In this document: positions 1 through 7,901 of the stretch, one piece after another
Layout: each line of letters begins with the position of its first letter
Numbering within the stretch: position 1 is the first letter of the stretch
Assembly: GCA_049697115.1 (NCBI GenBank)
Contig: JBAVVD010000048.1
Span: forward strand, 1 to 64,000
Direction of reading: 5' to 3'
From: JBAVVD01 sp049697115
GTDB lineage: Bacteria; Acidobacteriota; Aminicenantia; Aminicenantales; UBA4085
DNA length: 64,000 nucleotides
Program-made: the position numbers and the translations under genes
The notes under the pieces: model-generated
Told to the model about the DNA's origin: nothing
The model's input: the letters and a program-made list of their open reading frames with translations, nothing else
The model's database searches: none

Positions 1-1
1 A

Positions 2-712
2 GATAGAACAAGAAAAACCGACTCGTTTGCCGTCCTCCGGGAGATCCTTAAAGAAGAGCTGATTGTGATCCTGTCCCAGCATCCACCTGTCCGGAATTCT
101 CTCCCAAGAGCGATGATGTTTGTCGGCGTCAATGGAGGTGGGAAAACGACTTCCATTGCCAAACTCGCCTATAATTACAAAAAGGGAGGAATGCAAATCC
201 TTCTTGTGGCGGCCGATACTTTCAGGGCCGCGGCGGCCGAGCAGCTCATCCTTTGGGGAAAGAAATTGAACATTCCTGTCATCAAAGGACAACACGGAGC
301 CGATCCCGCTTCGGTCGTTTTCGATGCCGTTCAATCTTTCAAGGCCCATCACTACGACCTCCTCTTGATCGATACGGCCGGAAGAATCCATACCAACACG
401 AATTTAATGAATGAACTGGAAAAAATAAAAAGAGTGATCGGCCGGGAATTGGAGGGAGCCCCTGAGGAAATTCTTCTCGTCCTGGACGCAAGCATCGGCC
501 AGAATGCGCTCATTCAAGCCCGAGAGTTTCTTCGATTCTCCGGGCTGACGGGTATTTTCCTCACCAAGCTGGACGGGACCGCCAAAGGGGGAAGTGTGAT
601 CAGCATTGCCGACGAACTGAAACTCCCTATAAAATGGATCGGTACCGGAGAAAGAGAGGCGGATATGTTCGAATTTTCACCCCGCCAGTTTATCGAGGCT
701 CTTCTTTCATGA
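2..712 (+). CDS. ftsY: Signal recognition particle receptor FtsY, C-terminal part
   Basis: C-terminal 236 residues of the SRP receptor; the start lies before the window and the frame is open from base 2. FtsY is the SRP-type GTPase that receives ribosome-SRP complexes at the inner membrane by forming a GTP-dependent heterodimer with Ffh. Visible G-domain motifs, in order: P-loop GVNGGGKTT (the family usually has GTGKTT or GVGKTT), DTFRAAAAEQL, DTAGR, TKLDGTAKGG, and the closing GEREADMFEF segment that contacts the nucleotide. The TGA stop overlaps the ATG of ribD (ATGA), which indicates translational coupling to the riboflavin genes. The internal GTG at base 65 is not a real start, because conserved FtsY sequence continues upstream of it. 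Identification is secure. Confidence 0.97.
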   Translation, partial: DRTRKTDSFAVLREILKEELIVILSQHPPVRNSLPRAMMFVGVNGGGKTTSIAKLAYNYKKGGMQILLVAADTFRAAAAEQLILWGKKLNIPVIKGQHGADPASVVFDAVQSFKAHHYDLLLIDTAGRIHTNTNLMNELEKIKRVIGRELEGAPEEILLVLDASIGQNALIQAREFLRFSGLTGIFLTKLDGTAKGGSVISIADELKLPIKWIGTGEREADMFEFSPRQFIEALLS

Positions 713-1809
713 GCAACCTCAAAGACACGGCGTATCTGAACATGGCGTATGGCCTGGCCGAGAAGGCGAAAGGGCGGGCCAGCCCCAATCCCTATGTCGG
801 GGCAGTGGTCGTGGCCAATGACAGAATCGCCGGCTGCGGCTACCATGAAGGCCCTGGGAAAGATCATGCCGAAATCATTGCTTTCGAAAAAGCCGGACGG
901 CTTTCGAAAAACAGTACCCTCTATGTGACCCTTGAGCCCTGCGTTCATTGGGGAAGAACTCCGCCCTGCGCGGACCGGATTCTCCAGGTCCGTCCAAAAA
1001 GGATTGTCGTATCCGCCCTGGATCCCAATCCGCTTGTTTATAGAAAAGGGATAAAAAAAATCAAGGATGCGGGGATTGAAGTCTCTGTGGGCCTTCTTCG
1101 AGAAAAAAACAACCGTCTGAACGAAGCTTATCTCAAGTACATCACACAAAAAATTCCATTCCTGACCCTTAAGGCAGCCATTAGCCTGGACGGCAAGCTG
1201 GCAACAAAAAAATTTGATTCCCGATGGATCTCGTCCGCCCAGTCCAGAGAATACGCCCATCTTCTGCGCGGCGAATATGACGCTTTGATGGTCGGAATCA
1301 ACACTGTTCTCTATGATGACCCTATGTTGACCGTCCGCCACGCGCACTGGACAGGAAAAACGATCCGCCGCATCATCCTTGACTCTCATCTCCGTCTGCC
1401 GCTGACAGCCAAAATTCTGGCCACCTCCTCCCGGGGCCAAATCACAGTCTTCTGCAAAAACGACGCTTCCCCAAAAAAAAGGAACTCCCTGGAAAAAAGA
1501 TGGGTGGAGGTCGTTCCTCTTCTCAATTCCTCTCGCCGGATCGACTTGAAGGAAGTCCTCTCCTGGCTGGGAAAAAGAGAGATCTCCAGCGTTCTCGTGG
1601 AAGGAGGCGAGAAATTGTCAACGGCTCTTCTTGAAGAGAGTCTCGTGGATAAAGTGTATCTGGTTTTTTCACCCAAATTCATTGGCGGGAAAGACGCTGT
1701 GTCCCTATTTGCCGGCGAAGGGGCTGGATATATCCAGGACTCACTTCGTTTGAAAAAAATCCATTCTTTCCCACTGGATGAAGATATCATCATGGAGGGA
1801 TATTTCTGA
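709..1809 (+). CDS. ribD: Bifunctional riboflavin deaminase/reductase RibD
   Basis: 366-residue RibD catalysing two steps of riboflavin synthesis: zinc-dependent deamination of the diaminopyrimidine product of GTP cyclohydrolase II, then NADPH-dependent reduction of its ribosyl side chain. The N-terminal cytidine-deaminase-like domain shows the zinc signature: His53 and Glu55 in KDHAE, and Cys78 and Cys87 in PCVHWGRTPPC. The reductase domain starts near residue 150 (LKAAISLDGKLATK) and contains the LVEGGEKL motif near the C terminus. The start at 709 was chosen because it overlaps the ftsY stop and begins at the conserved deaminase N terminus; a longer in-frame start at 634 would lie inside ftsY. 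Its stop overlaps the ribE ATG. Length is normal for the family. Confidence 0.97.
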   Translation: MSNLKDTAYLNMAYGLAEKAKGRASPNPYVGAVVVANDRIAGCGYHEGPGKDHAEIIAFEKAGRLSKNSTLYVTLEPCVHWGRTPPCADRILQVRPKRIVVSALDPNPLVYRKGIKKIKDAGIEVSVGLLREKNNRLNEAYLKYITQKIPFLTLKAAISLDGKLATKKFDSRWISSAQSREYAHLLRGEYDALMVGINTVLYDDPMLTVRHAHWTGKTIRRIILDSHLRLPLTAKILATSSRGQITVFCKNDASPKKRNSLEKRWVEVVPLLNSSRRIDLKEVLSWLGKREISSVLVEGGEKLSTALLEESLVDKVYLVFSPKFIGGKDAVSLFAGEGAGYIQDSLRLKKIHSFPLDEDIIMEGYF

Positions 1810-2399
1810 TGTTTACAGGAATCATCCATCACTGGGGTTTTTTCAGAGGATACCGTCTGGGGAAACAGGAAATGGCCGTCGAAGCTCCCACCCTCTTTGT
1901 CCAAATAGCTGTGGAAGAAAGCCTGGCAGTGAATGGAGTCTGTCTGAGCCTGGTCGCAAAAGAAAAAAACGTTCTTCGTTTCAACCTCTCCCTGGAAACG
2001 CTTCAAAAAACCACCTTGGGGTCTCTCCGTTCCGGCGCGCGTCTTAACCTGGAATTGCCTCTGACTATGGCCACCCCGCTCAGCGGCCACCTGGTGACCG
2101 GGCACATCGATTTCCAAGGAAAAGTCCTGAGAATAACAGCGAAGAGGCCGGGAAAGAGAATCGCCATATCTTTCCCCAAGGAGTACAGCGCCTACTTTAT
2201 TCCCAAAGGCTCGGTGGCCGTGAATGGAGTCAGCCTGACCATTGCTTCACTCGGACCCTCTGCGTTTGAAGTGGAGCTCATTCCCATCACTCTGGAAAAA
2301 ACCAACTTGGGCGAACTCCGCAGCGGAGAAAATGTCAATATCGAATGTGACATTATCGGTAAATACGTGTATAATTGGATGAGTCAAGGAAATCGATAG
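1809..2399 (+). CDS. ribE: Riboflavin synthase alpha chain
   Basis: 196-residue riboflavin synthase, which dismutates two 6,7-dimethyl-8-ribityllumazine molecules to riboflavin. It begins with the invariant MFTGII and has the two tandem lumazine-binding barrels of the family: the first covers about residues 1-90 (AVNGVCLSL), the second about 95-190 (GHLVTGHIDFQGKV, AVNGVSLTIA). The ATG overlaps the ribD stop, so it is translationally coupled. Lumazine synthase (ribH), which makes the substrate, is not in the window and must lie elsewhere. Confidence 0.96.
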   Translation: MFTGIIHHWGFFRGYRLGKQEMAVEAPTLFVQIAVEESLAVNGVCLSLVAKEKNVLRFNLSLETLQKTTLGSLRSGARLNLELPLTMATPLSGHLVTGHIDFQGKVLRITAKRPGKRIAISFPKEYSAYFIPKGSVAVNGVSLTIASLGPSAFEVELIPITLEKTNLGELRSGENVNIECDIIGKYVYNWMSQGNR

Positions 2400-2447
2400 G
2401 AAAAGGCAGTCTTTCGGAGATTTCGGCTGACGGAAAAACAGAAGAAG

Positions 2448-3674
2448 ATGAGTCAAATGGAAAAGGAATTCAAAACGGCTTCCGTTGAAAAAGCCATTGA
2501 GGCCGTTAAAACCGGAAAGCTGATCATCATCGTCGACGATGAAGACAGGGAAAACGAGGGCGACCTGATGGTCGCTGCGGAAAAGGTCACTCCTGAAGTT
2601 ATCAATTTCATGGCCAGGAACGGCCGGGGCCTTATTTGTCTTCCTCTGACCCGAAAGAGGGTGGAGGAACTCCAGCTTCCGCTCATGGTCCGTGACAATA
2701 CCGCCCGATTTGAAACAGCTTTTACAGTCTCCATCGATGCCAAGAAAGGTGTGACCACAGGTATCTCTGCCTATGACCGGGCAAAAACAATCCTCACAGC
2801 CATAGACCCAAAGACCCAGCCCGCTGACCTAGCCAGGCCGGGACACATTTTCCCTCTCCAGGCAAAAGAGGGCGGAGTTCTGGCCCGCGCTGGCCAGACT
2901 GAGGCGGCGGTGGACTTGGCACGGCTGGCGGGCTTGACTGCCGCCGGAGTCATCTGTGAAATCATGAAAGAAAATGGGACCATGGCCAGAATGCCCGACC
3001 TCGAAAAATTCAGCCGGGAGTATGACATTCCCATTTTTACCATCGCGGACCTTATCCAATACCGCATGAGGAACGAGCGCCTTGTGAAAAAGATTGAGGA
3101 CGCCGAACTCCCGACAAAATTCGGTGATTTCCGGATTGTCGTGTTCGAAGACATCATTCACCACGAGCACCATATCGCCCTTATCAAAGGAGAGTTCAAC
3201 AAGGACGAGCCCTCTCTCGTGCGGGCCCACTCTCAGTGCTTAACCGGCGACACATTCGGCTCCAACCGATGTGACTGCGGCGAACAGCTCCACCGCGCCA
3301 TGGAAATGATCAGCAAGGAAGGAAAGGGCATTATTCTCTATATTCTCAACCAAGAAGGAAGAGGGATCGGGCTGACCAATAAAATCAAGGCTTATGCCAT
3401 CCAAGACAGAGGCGCGGATACAGTGGAAGCCAATAAAAAGCTGGGTTTTAAGCCCGACCAGAGAGATTACGGGATAGGGGCGCAGATTCTGGTTGCTCTG
3501 GGCGTTAAAAAAATCAAGCTCCTCACCAATAACCCCCGCAAATTTATCGGCCTGGCCGGCTACGGCCTGGAAATTGTTAACAGGATTCCCATTGAAATCC
3601 CCCCCAACATCTCTAATTTCAAGTATTTAAAGACCAAAAAGGAAAAAATGGGTCATATCCTGGAAATGGTTTAG
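2448..3674 (+). CDS. ribBA: Bifunctional DHBP synthase / GTP cyclohydrolase II (RibBA)
   Basis: 408-residue fusion carrying both entry enzymes of riboflavin synthesis. The N-terminal half makes 3,4-dihydroxy-2-butanone 4-phosphate from ribulose 5-phosphate and shows the acidic metal-binding loop DDEDRENEGDLMVAAE near residues 28-44. The C-terminal half, from about residue 205, is GTP cyclohydrolase II with the zinc ligands Cys-x10-Cys-x-Cys (CLTGDTFGSNRCDC, about residue 264) and GRGIGLTNKIKAYA. Both active sites look intact. It lies 48 bases after ribE in the same direction, completing a ribD-ribE-ribBA operon. No FMN riboswitch is seen; the block appears to be read through from ftsY. Confidence 0.97.
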   Translation: MSQMEKEFKTASVEKAIEAVKTGKLIIIVDDEDRENEGDLMVAAEKVTPEVINFMARNGRGLICLPLTRKRVEELQLPLMVRDNTARFETAFTVSIDAKKGVTTGISAYDRAKTILTAIDPKTQPADLARPGHIFPLQAKEGGVLARAGQTEAAVDLARLAGLTAAGVICEIMKENGTMARMPDLEKFSREYDIPIFTIADLIQYRMRNERLVKKIEDAELPTKFGDFRIVVFEDIIHHEHHIALIKGEFNKDEPSLVRAHSQCLTGDTFGSNRCDCGEQLHRAMEMISKEGKGIILYILNQEGRGIGLTNKIKAYAIQDRGADTVEANKKLGFKPDQRDYGIGAQILVALGVKKIKLLTNNPRKFIGLAGYGLEIVNRIPIEIPPNISNFKYLKTKKEKMGHILEMV

Positions 3675-3743
3675 AAATAAATCCGCCCTCCGCCCGCTGG
3701 TGAAGGAGGCTAGAGAGGGACTTTTAAGCATTTTCTTAAGCCG

Positions 3744-4361
3744 ATGGAGTTCAATTCCTCGTCAAAAAAAGGATCTCCCCAAAAATTTCTAAGGCGTTCT
3801 TCTCAGGAACATTCGGATATTTTTGAAAAGAGTCTCAATGAGAATCGACGGGTCGATACGGCGACTGATACAGAGGATGCCCGCTCCATTTCCCGAGCCG
3901 TTTTAAGAAAAATTGAAATCGTCAGAGATAAACAGAAAAGACTCAAAATTATTAAAACCATTTCCAAATTGAAATCTCCCTGGGTGCCCGCGGTGCTGCT
4001 CGAAACTCTTCACGACCCAAGCGAAGAGATTAAAGACTTCGTGGTCAAAGAGCTGGCCCAAAGGAAAGAATTGCCCCTGGATTGCTTCTATCAAAAACTG
4101 TGCAAAACCCCCTGGTTTATTAAAAGCGCTGTCCTGCGCATCTTGAGTCTGAGAAAAAAAGAGGATGCCGTCAAACACATTCAGCTTGTGCTCAACGACG
4201 CCAATGTCGACGTCCGGAGGAGCGCTGCCTTAGCTTTGGGGGAGATCGGAGGAAAAGAAGCCAAAATCTGCCTTCTCCAGCTGGCGAAAGATAAGAGTTG
4301 TTACGTACGAATGGCGGCTGAAGAGGCCCTTCGTAAAATGATCGACCTCAAATTCACCTGA
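3744..4361 (+). CDS. HEAT-repeat protein of unknown function
   Basis: 205 residues. The N-terminal 50 residues are charged and probably disordered. The rest forms short alpha-helical repeats of the HEAT/PBS-lyase type: SPWVPAVLLETLHDPSEEIK, then VKHIQLVLNDANVDVRRSAALALGEIGG, then a third copy ending YVRMAAEEALRKM. Such repeats usually make curved binding scaffolds and say little about function. No signal peptide or catalytic motif is visible. It lies 70 bases after ribBA and 30 bases before the sulfatase-like gene, all in one direction, so it may share their transcript. The partner is not predictable from the sequence. Confidence 0.75.
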   Translation: MEFNSSSKKGSPQKFLRRSSQEHSDIFEKSLNENRRVDTATDTEDARSISRAVLRKIEIVRDKQKRLKIIKTISKLKSPWVPAVLLETLHDPSEEIKDFVVKELAQRKELPLDCFYQKLCKTPWFIKSAVLRILSLRKKEDAVKHIQLVLNDANVDVRRSAALALGEIGGKEAKICLLQLAKDKSCYVRMAAEEALRKMIDLKFT

Positions 4362-4390
4362 AAGAAAAAGATAATTAGGTCTCTATTTTC

Positions 4391-5794
4391 ATGAAAAAGA
4401 AAATTTCTGTTCTTATTTCGAGCCTTCTTGTTTTGGGGGTTCTTATCAGTATCTGGCTGGTCGGAAGAATCTGTAAAAAAAGATATTTTCCAAAAAAGTT
4501 CAACACAATCGTCATCGGAATTGATACCTGCAGAAAAAGTCATATGAGCTGCTACGGATACCATCTCCGCACAACACCGCACCTGGAGGAGTTCGCCAGA
4601 GACAGCATCATCTTCACGAACGCGGTCACCCAGAGCCCCTGGACGCTTCCTGCCTTTGCCACATTCTTGACATCCACTTATCCTTCTGTTCACGGCGCAA
4701 CAGGAAAAGCGGAGAGAGGTCGCTATTACTCCATGAGAGAGGGGCTTCCAAGCGGTGTTGAGGTCATGTTCCGGCTTGGCATCGCGACTAAAGCCTTTGT
4801 GAACGGGCCGTTTTTAGCGCCAGCCTTCGGATTTTCCAGAGGTTTTTTGGACTATGACTATGCCCACGGGAACAATTTTCGAATCCGGAGGGCCAATGAA
4901 ACAATCAATCAGGCGATCTCCTGGATTCAGGGCAACCCCAGGGATCGATTTTTTCTGTTCATCCACCTGTTTGATCCCCACATGAACTATGATCCGCCCA
5001 GAGCCTATGAAAAAAGGCTGATGAGGATGGCGAATTTTTCCTATCAGGGCCCGCTCCAGGCCCCTTTTTCCATGCTCACGGAAGTCCGGGAAGGACAGAT
5101 CACTCTTTCCCCGGAGGATTGGACGTTTGTCCAACTTCTGTATGATGCGGAGATCGCATATGTGGATGAGTACTGCGGAAAGCTATTTGATTTTCTGAAA
5201 GAGAAGAGACTCTACGACAGGACTCTCATTATCGTTTTGAGCGATCACGGAGAAGAATTCATGGATCATGGCGGATTTGAACACGGTCATACGCAGTACG
5301 ACGAGTTGCTGGAGATCCCTTTAATCATGAAGCTGCCATCAAACGTGAAGGCGGGAAAAACCATATCCAGTCAAGTCGGCTTGATAGATATCATGCCAAC
5401 CCTTCTGGATGCGCTTTCTGCGGATACTCCCGAATCCTTTCAGGGAAAATCCTTTTTGAGATGGATTCTGGAGGATGGAGTGGAAGAAGAAATATCCGCT
5501 TTTTCAGAGGAAACCCATCGAGGAGAAGAATTAAAAGCCGTGCGTTCCGACCGGTTCAAATTGATCGCCAATCCCGCGTTTGAAAAACAGGAGCTGTACG
5601 ACCTTTCCGCTGATCCCCAAGAAAAAAGAAATCTGATTGAGACCGATCCCAGGGTGGCCGCAAGGATGAGAGAGACGCTTCTGTCCTGGATGAAATTCAA
5701 CAGTGAGTGTACGGAACGGATGAAGAAAGCCAATCTTATTCAGCTGGACCAGAAAACTATCGATAATCTCAAATCGCTGGGCTACATTAAGTAG
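4391..5794 (+). CDS. Membrane-anchored sulfatase/phosphoethanolamine-transferase-fold hydrolase
   Basis: 467 residues with one N-terminal membrane segment (about residues 5-26) and an alkaline-phosphatase-superfamily domain facing the periplasm. Metal-site motifs are IGIDTCRKSHMSCYGY near the start and SDHGEEFMDHGGFEHGH near residue 290. The position of the formylglycine Cys/Ser in true sulfatases (CxPSR) reads SPWTLPAF here, so the likely nucleophile is Thr. That is seen in sulfatase-like phosphotransferases and phosphodiesterases rather than in formylglycine sulfatases. The second metal-binding Asp of the usual DTLRAD motif is Ser (DTCRKS). Substrate is unknown. The gene converges on the next one, with a hairpin between them. 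Confidence 0.85.
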   Translation: MKKKISVLISSLLVLGVLISIWLVGRICKKRYFPKKFNTIVIGIDTCRKSHMSCYGYHLRTTPHLEEFARDSIIFTNAVTQSPWTLPAFATFLTSTYPSVHGATGKAERGRYYSMREGLPSGVEVMFRLGIATKAFVNGPFLAPAFGFSRGFLDYDYAHGNNFRIRRANETINQAISWIQGNPRDRFFLFIHLFDPHMNYDPPRAYEKRLMRMANFSYQGPLQAPFSMLTEVREGQITLSPEDWTFVQLLYDAEIAYVDEYCGKLFDFLKEKRLYDRTLIIVLSDHGEEFMDHGGFEHGHTQYDELLEIPLIMKLPSNVKAGKTISSQVGLIDIMPTLLDALSADTPESFQGKSFLRWILEDGVEEEISAFSEETHRGEELKAVRSDRFKLIANPAFEKQELYDLSADPQEKRNLIETDPRVAARMRETLLSWMKFNSECTERMKKANLIQLDQKTIDNLKSLGYIK

Positions 5795-5834
5795 AAGAGG
5801 ATTGCGCAAAGGCTGCACGCAAACGGATTTTAAA

Positions 5835-5863
5835 CAGGACGCTCGAGGGGGAGGGGCGTCCTG
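5835..5863. terminator. Hairpin between convergent genes
   Basis: Perfect 8-bp inverted repeat CAGGACGC / GCGTCCTG with a 13-nt purine-rich loop, lying between the end of the sulfatase-like gene and the end of the minus-strand membrane protein. The position suits a bidirectional terminator, but there is no clear T-run on either side, so termination is inferred. Confidence 0.4.
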
Positions 5864-5880
5864 AAGGTTGTCCAACTGCG

Positions 5881-7443
5881 TCATTTTGGTATGAATTCCC
5901 ATTCATACAAATCATAATCACCATATCTGGCCAGAAAATGAGACTGGATGTCCACCAGCGGGAATTCCCCCGGCAACAGGCCGATTTTCAGCCTCCGGTA
6001 GGAAATAAAAAGGCAATGACTATATCCTCTTTCTTGAATTTTTGAAACAAGGAAAGGCAGTTGAGAGCCGGTGCTGAGACAGAAGAAGTGTTTGCTGTCA
6101 AAGGCGGCTTCCAATTCCTGGGCAATGTATTGATGGTTGACAATCACACAGTCATTTTTATTCTGGCGGACGAAATCCAGTGCCGGTTTGATCCGATGGC
6201 GATAGTTATCGACAAGTTGTTCTGTTCCTAAAATACTGTTTTTGTAAATACCAAAAAAGGACGTGATGAAAAAGACGGCAAGGAGAGTGAATTTTTGAAA
6301 TTTTTTTTCTGATGCAAAAATGAGCTCAAGGAAATATGCCGCGAGCAGAATAAAAATCGGAAGGAGAACCAAAAAGTAGCGGGGACCCCACTGTCTTCCT
6401 CCGATATTGGGAAGAGTAAACGGGGCAAGAAGCAGAAAGGTTGTGCCGATAAAAAGGAGAGAGGAGACTGGGAGAGAAAGAGACGTTTTCTTTTTCCTCC
6501 AAAAATAATTGGCCGCCAGTGCCAGGATCACAAAGATCAATACCGGCGAATACTGCAGGAGACCTCGGATGGAAGAAAGAAATATCTCACTGCTCAGGAA
6601 AAGTCTTTTTCCCGGGTTGTCGCCGATGACCTGAAAACTGTGGACACCAAAGGGATGGCCATAGAGAGCCATGTTGACAGCCATAAGGAGTGCGCCGCTG
6701 GTGATGGATCCCAGAAAAAAATACAGCCAGCTTGAACGGAAGGACTTGAAAAAGAAGTAAAGCCCTATCAGGCAATAAACAGCGACGAGGCAGACCGCTT
6801 CTGACCTGATCCACACGGCCAATCCGGTGAGAATCCCCCAAAAAAAAGAGATGGGGCTTGAGGCCTTGCGGCCCTTGTCGATGAGAAATTCTAATCCGCA
6901 AAAAGCCAGAAAAACGCCGAGCGTGTGTTCCCAGAAAATAGCGCCGTAGATGGTCAGGGGCGTGCCGAAAGCGAGAACAGCCAGGCTGAGAGATCGCGTT
7001 TTCTCCTGAAAACCCAGCTTTCTTGCCAGAAAAAGAAATCTGAACCAGAGCGCCCAAAGAAAAAGAGTGGGAAGAATATAAAGTCCTTTGTAGCCGAGAA
7101 GCTTAAAGAATGGAACGCTGAGAAGGGGAAAGAAAATCGGGAAGGCCAAAAATGATCCTGCCGGCAACTGAAACACAAAAGGGGGTTGAAAAGGATAGAA
7201 TCCTGCTCTCCACAGATTCTCCACCCACTCTGGCGCTGGAATCTCCAGTGAGGCGCGGATTTCACCACGGGCAAACTGCTTCACGAGCAGAGCCTTGAGC
7301 CCGCCGTCCCCGCTGTAGAAGACTTCATCCTGGACATGATTCAACAGGAAAAGGGAATAGGCTAATCCACAGGCAATGAGGACAACCGTAAGCCAAGGCC
7401 TTTTTTTATTCGGAGCCGGCCGTGAGAACCTCTTAATCCCCAT
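5881..7443 (-). CDS. Polytopic membrane protein, GT-C-type glycosyltransferase-like
   Basis: 520 residues, strongly hydrophobic, with roughly 10-12 membrane segments and a long first periplasmic loop (after residue 33) carrying DEVFYSGDGGLK. An acidic motif in the first large loop, many membrane spans and a soluble C-terminal tail match GT-C glycosyltransferases that use polyprenyl-phosphate sugars. The closest type I recognise is the mannosyltransferase-like LA_3751/3752 group; the assignment rests on topology only. The C-terminal 90 residues (from about 430) look soluble. Its start overlaps the end of dtd by 11 bases, so the two are co-transcribed. Donor and acceptor are unknown. Confidence 0.7.
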   Translation of the reverse strand: MGIKRFSRPAPNKKRPWLTVVLIACGLAYSLFLLNHVQDEVFYSGDGGLKALLVKQFARGEIRASLEIPAPEWVENLWRAGFYPFQPPFVFQLPAGSFLAFPIFFPLLSVPFFKLLGYKGLYILPTLFLWALWFRFLFLARKLGFQEKTRSLSLAVLAFGTPLTIYGAIFWEHTLGVFLAFCGLEFLIDKGRKASSPISFFWGILTGLAVWIRSEAVCLVAVYCLIGLYFFFKSFRSSWLYFFLGSITSGALLMAVNMALYGHPFGVHSFQVIGDNPGKRLFLSSEIFLSSIRGLLQYSPVLIFVILALAANYFWRKKKTSLSLPVSSLLFIGTTFLLLAPFTLPNIGGRQWGPRYFLVLLPIFILLAAYFLELIFASEKKFQKFTLLAVFFITSFFGIYKNSILGTEQLVDNYRHRIKPALDFVRQNKNDCVIVNHQYIAQELEAAFDSKHFFCLSTGSQLPFLVSKIQERGYSHCLFISYRRLKIGLLPGEFPLVDIQSHFLARYGDYDLYEWEFIPK

Positions 7444-7900
7444 TGGGCAGCCCTAACCCCCTTTTTGAATCGAGGATAAAAGTGACCGGTCCGTCATTAA
7501 CCAGATGGACATCCATCATGGCCTGAAACACACCCGTCTCGATTCTGAATCCCTTTTCCCGAATGATCCGGATAAAATAATCAAATAGCTCCACGGCCTT
7601 CTCCGGGCTCTCCGCATGGTCAAAACTGGGCCGCCGCCCTTTCTTCACGGATCCGGCCAGAGTGAACTGTGAAACGGCCAGCACTTCTCCCTGAACATCG
7701 GCCAGAGACAGATTCATTTTCCCTTCCGCATCAGGGAATATGCGCAGTTCTGCGGCCTTTCTGGCTAAAAATTCCGCATCCTCCCGAGTATCGCCTTTCT
7801 CAATTCCGACGAGAAGACAGATCCCTCTGCCAATTTCCCCGACCGCCCTGTCCTGGACTTTCACACAGGCTTTTTTAACCCTCTGCAGAACGATTATCAT
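7433..7900 (-). CDS. dtd: D-aminoacyl-tRNA deacylase
   Basis: 155 residues, full length. Dtd hydrolyses D-amino acids (and glycine mischarged on tRNA-Ala) from tRNA, protecting translation. The family hallmarks are both present: SQFTL near residue 78 and the Gly-cis-Pro motif in NDGPVTF near residue 138. The N terminus MIIVLQRVKKACVKV is also typical. It begins one base after the end of murJ and overlaps the next gene downstream, so it sits in a minus-strand operon (murJ-dtd-GT-C-like). Confidence 0.96.
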   Translation of the reverse strand: MIIVLQRVKKACVKVQDRAVGEIGRGICLLVGIEKGDTREDAEFLARKAAELRIFPDAEGKMNLSLADVQGEVLAVSQFTLAGSVKKGRRPSFDHAESPEKAVELFDYFIRIIREKGFRIETGVFQAMMDVHLVNDGPVTFILDSKRGLGLPNGD

Positions 7901-7901
7901 T

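Noticed and set aside
514..1440. 308-residue open frame on minus across ftsY/ribD
   Set aside because: Antisense shadow of the well-conserved ftsY and ribD; no family resemblance of its own.
709..3674. FMN riboswitch expected for riboflavin genes
   Set aside because: ribD starts inside the ftsY stop codon, leaving no leader; no RFN-like conserved boxes were found before ribE or ribBA either.
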